From Myxococcales bacterium (GTDB lineage Bacteria; Myxococcota_A; UBA9042; UBA3505), in contig PBVT01000085.1 of the NCBI GenBank assembly GCA_002728755.1, positions 62,001 to 126,000 on the forward strand: DNA of 64,000 bases, written 5' to 3'. A program made the translations under genes and the position numbers. The first letter of the stretch is position 1. Every line of letters starts with the position of its first letter. Below the pieces are notes generated by a model. It did no database searches. It was not told the origin of the DNA and worked only from the letters and a program-made list of their open reading frames with translations. This document shows, in pieces, positions 1-8,900 of the stretch.

Positions 1-2
1 GA

Positions 3-797
3 AGCCGGATTCTTCATGTAATCGCCGATGGTTCCTTCTGGGATTATGTCCATTTATGTACGGATCCGACCCAGGTGGACCTACCGGGCGGTGGGAAACT
101 TCCATCGGGCGCCGATTGTGTTTCGAATCAGGAATGCAGCATGTTGGGCCTGGGATCTATATGCGATGACGGTAGCTGCCATCCCGGACGAGATTGTTTC
201 AGGGTGTTCAAGGTCTGGTATGGGGGGCTCGCCTTCCTGGGTGGAGTCGTATTCTGTATTCCTATTGGCATCTGGTTTGCTCTGCGACGCCGTATGGGGG
301 TTTGGCGGGTTGCTGATATCGCGGGCTTTGGTGTGCCCCTTGGTCACGCTCTTGGCCGTCTTGGATGTTGGTTCGCCGGTTGTTGTTATGGGTCGACCTC
401 TTCGTCGGGCCTGGCAGTATCCTATCCGGTTGGTATGCCTGCTGCGGTTGATCATCCCGGGGAATTTGGAATGAGCCAGGCCGTCCACCCGATGCCCCTC
501 TGGGAGTCCATGTCTGGCTTTCTAATCTTTCTGATCAGCTATTATGTGGTTTTTCCACGCCGGCGTTTCCACGGGGAAAATTTCTGGTGGTTCTTGATCA
601 TGTATGGCGTGGCTCGGTTTGTCCTGGAGTTTTTCCGGAGTGACGCTCGTGGGGCATGGCTGGGCGGACTCTTGACCACATCCCAGCTGATCGGTATTCC
701 ACTCGTCTTGGTAGGCCTATTTATGATACGCCGTGGGCTTCAGCGCTATCCATTTACTAAGTTTCCTCAAACAGACCCTCCGGATGGCTGGGTCTGA
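3..797 (+). CDS. lgt: Prolipoprotein diacylglyceryl transferase (Lgt) family protein, 5' truncated by window edge
   Basis: Frame is open from base 3 through the GTG at 75 to the stop at 797. Lgt signatures: KVWYGGLAFLGG, GHALGRLGCWFAGCCYG, C-terminal GVARFVLEFFRSDARG and LTTSQLIGI. Confidence 0.8.
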   Translation, partial: SRILHVIADGSFWDYVHLCTDPTQVDLPGGGKLPSGADCVSNQECSMLGLGSICDDGSCHPGRDCFRVFKVWYGGLAFLGGVVFCIPIGIWFALRRRMGVWRVADIAGFGVPLGHALGRLGCWFAGCCYGSTSSSGLAVSYPVGMPAAVDHPGEFGMSQAVHPMPLWESMSGFLIFLISYYVVFPRRRFHGENFWWFLIMYGVARFVLEFFRSDARGAWLGGLLTTSQLIGIPLVLVGLFMIRRGLQRYPFTKFPQTDPPDGWV

Positions 798-815
798 TCA
801 TTAGAAGCGTCCGTT

Positions 816-2144
816 ATGCATCCAGAACCATTTCATCTAGGGCCCCTTCCGATCGCACCATATGGGATATGTGTCGCGACAGGTCTTATCTTTGCCGTCA
901 TCCTTGCACGACGACAGAACGAAAAATCCCTATTTCTCGATGCTGAGAATTTTGAGAAGGTCGTTTTCTGGACCGTGGTCTGGGGTTTTCTCGTATCGAG
1001 GCTTCTATATTTCTGGACGGTTCGAACAGAGGAACCCCTGTTGGAGTTTGTGCAGATCTGGAAAGGAGGTCTTGTCTTCTATGGTGGACCCCTGGGTTCG
1101 GCTGCATACCTTCTATGGCAGTTTATCTACTCGAATCGGCCTCGAGAGGCGGCCGAAGCGAGACGTAAGCTCATTACAGGAGCTGGCGCTTTGCTCGTAC
1201 TCGTATCGTTGTTCCTGGCCTGGGGTACAGTCGAGGTTGGGGCCGACGAAAAGACATACCTCGGCGGCGGTCTTTGGACAGGACAATGGGGCTTGTTGTT
1301 CGGGGGACTGGCGGTTCTCCTGGCCATGCGAAACATCTTTGGCGCGGTAGGCCTATCTGCGATCGCATTATTGTTTGCGTTATCCGTCGACTCCGCCATG
1401 GTCACGGAGACAGCGAAGACGTTTCCGGGGCCGGACGCGGTGGCGAAACAGTCCTTTGGGTTGGGGCTCTATGTGGTCGGCCTCGTCCTCGTTATAGCAG
1501 GAAGCTTGCGCGCCGATCTCGAGTCGATCCGAAATTCTCTGCGCGGCATGGGGGAACAGAGTCACCAGTGGTTGATGGATGGTCGTCATGGCTTTCTTCG
1601 CTTTGCAGATATCGTTACACCCAGCCTGGTTCTCGCCCACGCCTTTGGACGAGTAGGCTGTCTTTTCGCTGGTTGTTGTTTCGGACGGCCGGTCAGCGAG
1701 AGTCATAGTTGGGCGATTCATTATCCGGACCCAGGCAATTGTGCCGAGGGATCGGAATTCCTGAGCGCGGGGTGTGCGCAGTTTGGGCGCTACCCGGTAC
1801 CATTGATCGAGGCCGCGCTCTTATGTCTGCTCTTCTGGCTTTTGATCAACATGCGGCCGAAGAAGAAGTTCCATGGCCACATCTTCTTGAGCTATCTCAT
1901 GGTGTATCCGCTTCTCCGATTCGTCATTGAGATGTTTCGTGGGGATAAGATCCGCGGCTTCCTGGTGGAAATCCAGGTACCAGGTCTCGCCGAGGCCTTG
2001 GGGTTTGATGCGGCTCCAAACGAAGTGTTGATGCTTACGACCAGTCAGTTCATCAGTCTTCTTGTGGTGGGGCTTGCGGTTGTTATGCGGGTTCGTATGG
2101 CCAAGAAATATGGGTCAGGGGATACCGTCCAATCGGAGTCATGA
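816..2144 (+). CDS. lgt: Prolipoprotein diacylglyceryl transferase family protein, second tandem paralog with a large internal hydrophobic insertion
   Basis: MHPEPFHLGPLPIAPYG..., IWKGGLVFYGG, AHAFGRVGCLFAGCCFG, LRFVIEMFRGDKIRG, LTTSQFISL. Confidence 0.85.
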   Translation: MHPEPFHLGPLPIAPYGICVATGLIFAVILARRQNEKSLFLDAENFEKVVFWTVVWGFLVSRLLYFWTVRTEEPLLEFVQIWKGGLVFYGGPLGSAAYLLWQFIYSNRPREAAEARRKLITGAGALLVLVSLFLAWGTVEVGADEKTYLGGGLWTGQWGLLFGGLAVLLAMRNIFGAVGLSAIALLFALSVDSAMVTETAKTFPGPDAVAKQSFGLGLYVVGLVLVIAGSLRADLESIRNSLRGMGEQSHQWLMDGRHGFLRFADIVTPSLVLAHAFGRVGCLFAGCCFGRPVSESHSWAIHYPDPGNCAEGSEFLSAGCAQFGRYPVPLIEAALLCLLFWLLINMRPKKKFHGHIFLSYLMVYPLLRFVIEMFRGDKIRGFLVEIQVPGLAEALGFDAAPNEVLMLTTSQFISLLVVGLAVVMRVRMAKKYGSGDTVQSES

Positions 2145-2689
2145 GCCTGTCACCGGATACCAGTACTGAGGTCTGGTTGCAGGAACCAGACCGGATTTTT
2201 GTGGCTACCGGTCTACGTTTTGCGCTCTTTCTTTCGGCTCTTCGTCTTGTGGTCCCACGAATACATTATGCTCGCCCCAATTTTGCGAAGTTCTGTCGTG
2301 GTGAGGCGGTGGAAGGAGACGAACTAGTAGGCCTGGAAGAAGAGATACAGGGGTTCCAAACAGGGTTGGTCGGCCTCACGCTACACCAGCTGGTAACCTT
2401 AAAGGATGACCTGAACCTGGAGCCCTGGTCGATTCCGCAGTTATCGCACTTTCGTGGACGGACCTTTGATCGGACGCAGGTTGAGCCGGCCTCACAAGCG
2501 CAGTTAAAGGCCGAATCGGAAAGGCTTGGAATGGCAATCGACGATGTGCACCTCTCGGATGTGTACAGCGATATTATCCAGACTCTCATGGATCACTGTG
2601 CGATCGCCCGTAGTAGAGGTGGACGAGTACAGCAGGAACCGCGGGACTTTCATCGGACGCCTCGAGAGACCGGGACTTTAGAGGTCTGA
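2141..2689 (+). CDS. Hypothetical protein
   Basis: 182-aa ORF overlapping the lgt stop by 4 nt (ATGA), co-directional. Confidence 0.6.
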   Translation: MSLSPDTSTEVWLQEPDRIFVATGLRFALFLSALRLVVPRIHYARPNFAKFCRGEAVEGDELVGLEEEIQGFQTGLVGLTLHQLVTLKDDLNLEPWSIPQLSHFRGRTFDRTQVEPASQAQLKAESERLGMAIDDVHLSDVYSDIIQTLMDHCAIARSRGGRVQQEPRDFHRTPRETGTLEV

Positions 2690-3289
2690 TTCTTCTGGGC
2701 TTCGATGTGCGAGGAAGCGGGCAAACTTTGTTTCCAGTTGCTCTCGGGCTTCCACTTTGGTCTCGATGAGAACAGTGCTCAGAAGGGTGCGGATGGTTGT
2801 GACCTGCTCTTTGGTTACCTCAATCTCGATCTCTGCGTCTTCGAAGCCATCGGGATACCGCACATGATCCAACTCGAGCTTTGTGTCGGATGTGAAGGGG
2901 TAGACGCGCCGGGTTACGTGCATTCCACCCAGGGATTGGAGCTGCTCGATCGCTACCGAGGGAAGATGTGGCTCGAGTCGCTTCTTTTGTTGCCCTGGAT
3001 CTCTTCGAAAGAGCTCAGCCTCTTCCAGGCTTAGGTCCCATTCGTGTTCCTCAGCGGAAAAGACTCCATCTTGTCGCTGCGCCTTTCCTTTAAAGCAGAG
3101 GATATGACGTTCCTTCTCTCCAAGTACCCGGAGGCGGACCATATTTCGGCGGGTCTGTAACTCGTTAGCGGCCGTATCGAAATATTCGTTAAAGACCTGC
3201 TTCTCACGGATCATCGTGGGCAAGGCGTCTGCAAATCGCTCTAGATCTTGGACTGGAATCTGCAGTTTTATTTCGATTTCAAGGGCCAT
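2678..3289 (-). CDS. CYTH domain protein (triphosphate tunnel metalloenzyme / class IV adenylate cyclase-like)
   Basis: N-terminal LEIEIKL (ExExK motif), YFDT, RLR, FKG and ELDHVRYPDGFEDAEIEIEV motifs typical of CYTH. Confidence 0.82.
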   Translation of the reverse strand: MALEIEIKLQIPVQDLERFADALPTMIREKQVFNEYFDTAANELQTRRNMVRLRVLGEKERHILCFKGKAQRQDGVFSAEEHEWDLSLEEAELFRRDPGQQKKRLEPHLPSVAIEQLQSLGGMHVTRRVYPFTSDTKLELDHVRYPDGFEDAEIEIEVTKEQVTTIRTLLSTVLIETKVEAREQLETKFARFLAHRSPEESDL

Positions 3290-3385
3290 ACCGTTAGCTC
3301 ATCCTAATCTGGTTTGAGCAAATCTACCCATCTCTTGCAAATGGAGCCGTGACGTCACCGTCTATTCTGGGTTATAGAGGCCTTC

Positions 3386-4744
3386 ATGAAAAGCGGAGTA
3401 AAAATACGAAGCCGAGTCGTAGAGGCTCTCGTTGACGTGGCCAAAGGTCCCGTCGGTAGCCAGGAAGCACTCAATGGTGTGTTACAGGGCAGCGGTTTAA
3501 GTCCACAAGATCGAGCCCTCTGTACCGAAATCCTGTATGGCTCTCTCCGCTATGGCCCAGCTCTTCTGAAAGCCGTGGATAACCGCTTGCGTAAAGGGAT
3601 CGCGTCCACAGACCCTATAATCGTCTGGACCCTCGTGGCTGCCAACTACCAGCTACGCGTCCTGGAAAGAATACCCGATCATGCGGTTGTGCATACGGCT
3701 GTAGCGGTCGCTCGGCATCTGGTGGGCCCCCACGCTGGAAAACTGGTAAACGGCGTTCTACGTACCGAACTGCGCGCTATGGAGTCGGGTCCGCGTACCG
3801 CGCCCGCTCCAGAGTCTTGTTATCCTGGCTATATCCGGAGGGCGTTTGCCGGGCTTGGCGATGTGAATCTTTCCGTAGCGGCGAAGGCCTATCTGCACGG
3901 TGCACCCCATACGGTGCGCGGCCGAGGTCGGTGTTTTTCCGATGTATCGACATTAGTAGAGGCGTTAGAGGCGACGGGGGTGAAAGGTGCCCGCGAAGGG
4001 CGTGTTCCGGGCAGTGTGATTCTTCCTCGAGGAGGGGGAGCGGTAGGAACGGAAGCGGGCACGACCGATTGGATTCCCCAGGATGAAGCATCGTGGGCTG
4101 TGGCGCAGCTTGCTATCGACATGGCCAAAGAATTCGGGCCGTCCTGTCGTGTACTCGACGCCTGTGCGGGCCGTGGTGTGAAGACCGATGCCTTGCGACA
4201 TGGCCTTGGTGAAGAGGTCTCTATAACGGCTACAGACATCGGGTCGAGAAAACTCAAAGACCTCGCAGAGCTTGTTCCGAACGTAACCACTCGTTCCGTG
4301 GATTGGACAGCGACGACTCCCTTCGAGGAGGGATCCTTCGACTTTATCCTTCTGGACTCTCCATGTTCGGGCTTTGGAACCCTCCGACGTAGACCCGAGA
4401 TACGGCTAATTAGTCGTCGCCGTGATCTCGATGTCTTGATGGAGATGCAGCAGAAAGTTTTGGCGAATACGGCGAAAACTCTTGCGCCCGGAGGTGTACT
4501 TCTATTCGCAGTATGCACCTTCTCGCCGGGCGAAGCAGGGGAAGCGATCTCGCGTTTCCTGGCGTCGGAACCAGGCGCAGACTTCGAGCCGGTTGGCCTA
4601 CCCTCGTGCCCCGTCGGTTCGTGGGAACAGGCGGACGGTACCTGGCTTACTTTTGATGACCCCGAAGTGGTCTCCGATCCTGCGGACACCTTCTTTGCTG
4701 GCGCGATTCGAAGGCGCCAGCCCCAGGGTTCAAGCGCTTCCTAA
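3386..4744 (+). CDS. rsmB: RsmB/NOL1/NOP2/Sun-family rRNA (cytosine-5) methyltransferase
   Basis: NusB-like N-terminus, SAM motif VLDACAGRGVKT, catalytic LLDSPCSGFGTLRRRPEIR, FAVCTFSPGEAGE. Confidence 0.85.
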   Translation: MKSGVKIRSRVVEALVDVAKGPVGSQEALNGVLQGSGLSPQDRALCTEILYGSLRYGPALLKAVDNRLRKGIASTDPIIVWTLVAANYQLRVLERIPDHAVVHTAVAVARHLVGPHAGKLVNGVLRTELRAMESGPRTAPAPESCYPGYIRRAFAGLGDVNLSVAAKAYLHGAPHTVRGRGRCFSDVSTLVEALEATGVKGAREGRVPGSVILPRGGGAVGTEAGTTDWIPQDEASWAVAQLAIDMAKEFGPSCRVLDACAGRGVKTDALRHGLGEEVSITATDIGSRKLKDLAELVPNVTTRSVDWTATTPFEEGSFDFILLDSPCSGFGTLRRRPEIRLISRRRDLDVLMEMQQKVLANTAKTLAPGGVLLFAVCTFSPGEAGEAISRFLASEPGADFEPVGLPSCPVGSWEQADGTWLTFDDPEVVSDPADTFFAGAIRRRQPQGSSAS

Positions 4745-5250
4745 TCGAGAAAGGCGTCCACTCCGCCAGCAGCGATAATATCGGCTGTAACCCGCGCTTC
4801 CTCATCCAAAAGACCGGATGCATGTTTGTAGATCATATTCTCGGCAATACGACCTAGAATCGGCACCTTGATCTTAAGTTCCCCTTCCAGGGTACGAACC
4901 GAACCACTGCCGGAACGGCGAATGTAGATAGTGCCCCGATTGAGCATCAGTCTGGCGACGGATTCGAGTCGTGGGATGTTTTCGAAGTCGACACGGAATT
5001 GGCTGGTATCTGTTGTGGAGTGCTCTACCCACTCCATCCAACGGGGTTCGACTTTTTTCGGACCAATTCTCTTGATCATTGGAGCCGGTCGATAGCGGAC
5101 CTGCCGCTTCTCCCCTTCGGCCGAAAGAACCTCCATTTCGATCAGGTTCTCCATATGGGCGGTAAGTGCTTCAGGAAGACGAGGGTGATGCATTACTGCA
5201 AGGAGATCCTCAGGTAAGGCATCGAAATGGTGTTCGAGTTCGAATTTCAT
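4741..5250 (-). CDS. DUF2505-like protein
   Basis: Start chosen at MKFELEHHFDALPEDLLAVM (ORF open to 5325). The START/SRPBCC-like pattern is consistent with DUF2505. Convergent with rsmB, with overlapping stop codons. Confidence 0.6.
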   Translation of the reverse strand: MKFELEHHFDALPEDLLAVMHHPRLPEALTAHMENLIEMEVLSAEGEKRQVRYRPAPMIKRIGPKKVEPRWMEWVEHSTTDTSQFRVDFENIPRLESVARLMLNRGTIYIRRSGSGSVRTLEGELKIKVPILGRIAENMIYKHASGLLDEEARVTADIIAAGGVDAFLD

Positions 5251-5341
5251 CAATACAGCTCCCGGCGCAGATTTACGACGAAGATGAAGGGGACGCCTTG
5301 TACCCTTCCCTGGAGACCTGTGCAAGCCTGTGCTCGCTATA

Positions 5342-6511
5342 TTAGGGGATTACCGCTGGTGGAATCGCTAATCGTAGGCGTTTTCCGGGGACCAGCACGT
5401 TTAGATCTATATCCGGATTCAGTACGGTCAACGCGCTAATATCGGCGCCATGGGTTTCTGCGAGTTTGACTGCGATATCACCAGGTTGCACGCGCACCTT
5501 AATGACGCGATATCCTCGACGTTCGTAGGAGCGCCAGGCTTCGACGATCAGATCACGTGTTCGCCGTTTATCGAGAAAGGTCGCCCAGGCGTCGGGTGGG
5601 ATAGGAATAACCAGATTCATTCCTATCTGGATCGAATTAGCTTCGGCGAGATGATTGGCTTTCATAATTTCGTCGACGCTCAACTCGGCCATGGCGGCAA
5701 ACACACCAAGGTTTTCACCATTTCGTACCGTAACCGTGAGTTTCGGGGTCTGCTGTGGCATCGGTGCTGTTGGGGCTTCGACAGGATCCGCGGGTGGAGT
5801 TGCTGCAGGTGCTTGCTCTACGACTTGTGCAGGAACCATCGTCGGCTGCACCATCGAGTCTTGGCCGGGCACGGCCAGTGTCGGCTGAGTGTTTCCCAGG
5901 GTGGCGGGACGGGCACCTTGGGCCACGATGGGGACTTCTACCACATCTCCGGGATGTAGTCTGGCCAGATTTAGACCGGTATTCACTTCGACTAGAAGCC
6001 AGATTGGAACGTTATTCTTCGCTGCAATACGACCGGCCGATTCTCCTGGAGCGACGACGTGATTCCTATAATCCGTAATATGATGTTTCTTATAGAAGGC
6101 ATCTCTTCGGACCTGATCACGCGTCAGCCGACGACTATTGAATTGTTCCAACTGTTGCTGAGTAAGCAGCAAGACATAGGTGTGACCAGCCCGTAGATCG
6201 CGAGCGGTGGCCAATAAGAGTTGGTCCAGAATTTCCTCTTTGGAAAACCCGGTCCAAGCGACATAGTCATCGACGGTTTCGCCGATACGTGCCTTGAATT
6301 CCACTTCGATGGGTTCGGCCGGTTCCTCGGGTACGACCTCCTCGATGATCTCTTCGACAGGCGCTTCAACGGTCTCGAATTCAACCTGTTCTTCTTCAAC
6401 GACCAGCGGGGGTGGACTATCCGGCCTGGATAGACCTTTTGAGATCATATAGCTGGCGCAAAGGAGCGCTCCCACAAGAATCCAGGGCTTATATCGGCGT
6501 AGAATTTTCAT
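5342..6511 (-). CDS. LysM repeat protein, secreted or membrane-anchored
   Basis: N-terminal hydrophobic segment, Pro/Glu-rich spacer, several LysM-like repeats (VVAPGESAGRIAAKNNVPIWLLVEVN; VRNGENLGVFAAMAELSVDEIMKANHL; VQPGDIAVKLAETHGADISALTVLNP). Confidence 0.75.
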   Translation of the reverse strand: MKILRRYKPWILVGALLCASYMISKGLSRPDSPPPLVVEEEQVEFETVEAPVEEIIEEVVPEEPAEPIEVEFKARIGETVDDYVAWTGFSKEEILDQLLLATARDLRAGHTYVLLLTQQQLEQFNSRRLTRDQVRRDAFYKKHHITDYRNHVVAPGESAGRIAAKNNVPIWLLVEVNTGLNLARLHPGDVVEVPIVAQGARPATLGNTQPTLAVPGQDSMVQPTMVPAQVVEQAPAATPPADPVEAPTAPMPQQTPKLTVTVRNGENLGVFAAMAELSVDEIMKANHLAEANSIQIGMNLVIPIPPDAWATFLDKRRTRDLIVEAWRSYERRGYRVIKVRVQPGDIAVKLAETHGADISALTVLNPDIDLNVLVPGKRLRLAIPPAVIP

Positions 6512-6541
6512 TTCTCGACCCTACCTCAAGGTATGACTTCC

Positions 6542-8224
6542 TCAACTTTTATCGGCACGAAAAATTGGAAGTGTAATTACCTTGTCTGCACCGCGGACAA
6601 TCGCGGCACGGTGGGAGGCTACGACGACAGTTGTTTTTCCGGCGAGAGCGGCGATAGCAGCGGCGATCGGTCGCTCGGTTTCTTCATCAAGATTCGCCGT
6701 CATCTCGTCCAGAAACAATATCTGTGGTTCGTTCAGCAGAGCTCTCGCGAGACAAAGGCGTTGTTGTTCTCCGGTGGAGAGGGGAGTCCCATGGCTATCC
6801 AGTTCGAGCTCGAGACCTGCTGAAAAGCTCCGCACGAGGTTATCCAGTTGTACTTTGGATAGCGCCTGCCAGCATTGCTCATCCGAGGGGACCGTGGAGC
6901 AACCGTACGCTAGATTGGTGCGAATGGACCCTTTGAAAAGAAAGGGATGCGAACCGACAAAGGATATTCGACTGGAGGGGTTGGCCATGAACGCAAGGGC
7001 GTCCTCACCATTTGCCAAGATCGAGCCGGATGTCGGGGTCAATACGCCAGAGATGAGTCCAATCAGGGTGCTCTTTCCACTTCCACTCGGGCCGATGATC
7101 GCACACCGTTGTCCCGCCTCAATCTCGCAGGACAGATCGGTTATGAGCATGGTTTCACGATTTGGGAAACCAAAGGTGAGGGAATCCAATGTCAGGGATG
7201 GCGGGTGAAGATCAGCTGATGTTGGCTCGTTTGGCGTGGATGCCTCGAACTCTGGGGCGAAGCGCGGATTTTGATCCAGGCCCTGTCCGTCAAAATTCTC
7301 AAATCGACGAACAGCGCGGTCAAAGTTCGGGCGATGGGTTGCCGCGGTACTCCAGTTTTGGATCAGCTGAACACAGCTCTGTACAAAGCGGAGATACAGA
7401 TAGGTAAATGCCAACAGCTGTGGTCCGGGTGTATGCCAATATTTGACGCTGCAGGCTATGACCGCCACCAACAAGGCGATCCCAAACAACTGCGGTAACG
7501 CGGACGCGATCTGAACCCACATGGAAGCTTTAAGGGCGTTCTTGGCGTATCCGCGGATCGATCCGGATAGTTTCTCAAACTCGGCCTGGCCCTGCCGTAA
7601 GACACGAACGAGAAGCCAATTTCGACTTATCCCCTCGATACCCTGGGATAGCTCCAGATGCTGTGCTGGAATCGTCGCTGCGGCTTTACGGATTCGACGG
7701 TGGATAAGCAGTACGAGACCGGCTGTAAGCCCCAGCCCGGTCAGGGTCATCGCTGCTTCCCGGTGGGCGGCGAATACCAGAAAGCTTCCCAGGGCGAGGA
7801 GATGCACCAGGCTCGTAAATGTTTGCACTCGCTGGCTTAAGTAGAGTGCTGCTTTTGGGTAGATCTCATCGATTTCGTGGTTTATCTGGGCCGCCTCGAG
7901 GGTCTGGCTTTGCGAGCCTCGCAACATGCAGTAGAGACCCATCAGGCGAAGTTGGGCGACAAAGGTTTGAAACGTCCATTGGGAGAAATAGCGGATAGCA
8001 ATCTGCCCAAGTGCGCGCACGACACCGATTCCTAGAATCAGAAGCAGGAGGGAAGTGATTCCTGGCTGCCACCCGCCAAGAAAACCTGCATCCTTACTTT
8101 CGAATCCCAGAGTCTGAACAAATGCGCCCAGAACTACACCGATTGCTATGTCGGCGAAGGATAGAAGCATTCCCGCCAGACTCGCCATAAAGAACCAGAG
8201 TGTCGCTCTTCGGCTGAATCGCAT
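6542..8224 (-). CDS. ABC transporter, fused permease and ATP-binding protein
   Basis: N-terminal TM domain; Walker A GPSGSGKST, signature STGEQQRLCLARAL, Walker B ILFLDEMTANLD. Confidence 0.88.
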   Translation of the reverse strand: MRFSRRATLWFFMASLAGMLLSFADIAIGVVLGAFVQTLGFESKDAGFLGGWQPGITSLLLLILGIGVVRALGQIAIRYFSQWTFQTFVAQLRLMGLYCMLRGSQSQTLEAAQINHEIDEIYPKAALYLSQRVQTFTSLVHLLALGSFLVFAAHREAAMTLTGLGLTAGLVLLIHRRIRKAAATIPAQHLELSQGIEGISRNWLLVRVLRQGQAEFEKLSGSIRGYAKNALKASMWVQIASALPQLFGIALLVAVIACSVKYWHTPGPQLLAFTYLYLRFVQSCVQLIQNWSTAATHRPNFDRAVRRFENFDGQGLDQNPRFAPEFEASTPNEPTSADLHPPSLTLDSLTFGFPNRETMLITDLSCEIEAGQRCAIIGPSGSGKSTLIGLISGVLTPTSGSILANGEDALAFMANPSSRISFVGSHPFLFKGSIRTNLAYGCSTVPSDEQCWQALSKVQLDNLVRSFSAGLELELDSHGTPLSTGEQQRLCLARALLNEPQILFLDEMTANLDEETERPIAAAIAALAGKTTVVVASHRAAIVRGADKVITLPIFRADKS

Positions 8225-8246
8225 CTAATCTTCCTGGATTCCCGTC

Positions 8247-8879
8247 TTATTTGGGCGGAGTCGGTGGAGGCAGCCAGTGGATCTCCCACGGCTTGAATGA
8301 CAGAGGGTAGGTCTTATCCTTGCTCGACGAAAAATTCGAGGTCGTCAGTTTTTCGTTGAGAACGATCACCAGCACGCTAGCGTCTTGCGACCAGCTGATT
8401 TGTTTGAGCATTCCTTCGGCGACCGTACCGCTTGTTTTATCTTCACTGAGCTCGATGCGTTTGAGTTGTCCAATACGGCCTTTTTCCATCACCAGGATAC
8501 GGTACCCGAATCCATCGTCCGCTGGAGCGCCCAGAATCGTGTATTTTTTATTCGGGGTAAGTTGACCCTTGTGGCCATCGAACTGAATTTTATAACGGCT
8601 TTTCAGTTTGCTGATTACATTTCGTTCGTCTGCGGCACTCTCCGTAGGAAAGATCTTCTCTCTTTTGTTTTCGTCGATTTTGTAGACGAGAAAGACCGGA
8701 GGGTTGCCAGGAGACGTAACCTTGATGGCATATCGTTCGGCGTTGGCGTCCAGACCCAGGACCTCAATATTGGATTCCACGTCGAAATCGGCCGCTAGCA
8801 CATTACCTACGAAACAGAAGGTCAAAAGGCAGGCCAGGGAACGGCCAATCAGGCGCATTATGTAGACTTGCGGACGCAT
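8247..8879 (-). CDS. Hypothetical secreted protein (DUF2259-like)
   Basis: Signal peptide-like N-terminus (MRLIGRSLACLLTFCFVGNVLAA); beta-rich downstream sequence. The family call is tentative. Confidence 0.6.
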   Translation of the reverse strand: MRPQVYIMRLIGRSLACLLTFCFVGNVLAADFDVESNIEVLGLDANAERYAIKVTSPGNPPVFLVYKIDENKREKIFPTESAADERNVISKLKSRYKIQFDGHKGQLTPNKKYTILGAPADDGFGYRILVMEKGRIGQLKRIELSEDKTSGTVAEGMLKQISWSQDASVLVIVLNEKLTTSNFSSSKDKTYPLSFKPWEIHWLPPPTPPK

Positions 8880-8900
8880 AATGGTTGGCTTTGTCCGGTA

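Noticed and set aside
3349-3358. GTGACGTCAC 10-bp palindrome between CYTH and rsmB-like genes
   Set aside because: Too short to be distinguished from chance without conservation data.
3889-4689. 266-aa minus-strand ORF
   Set aside because: Antisense to the well-supported rsmB-like gene; Ser/Arg/Pro-rich shadow composition.
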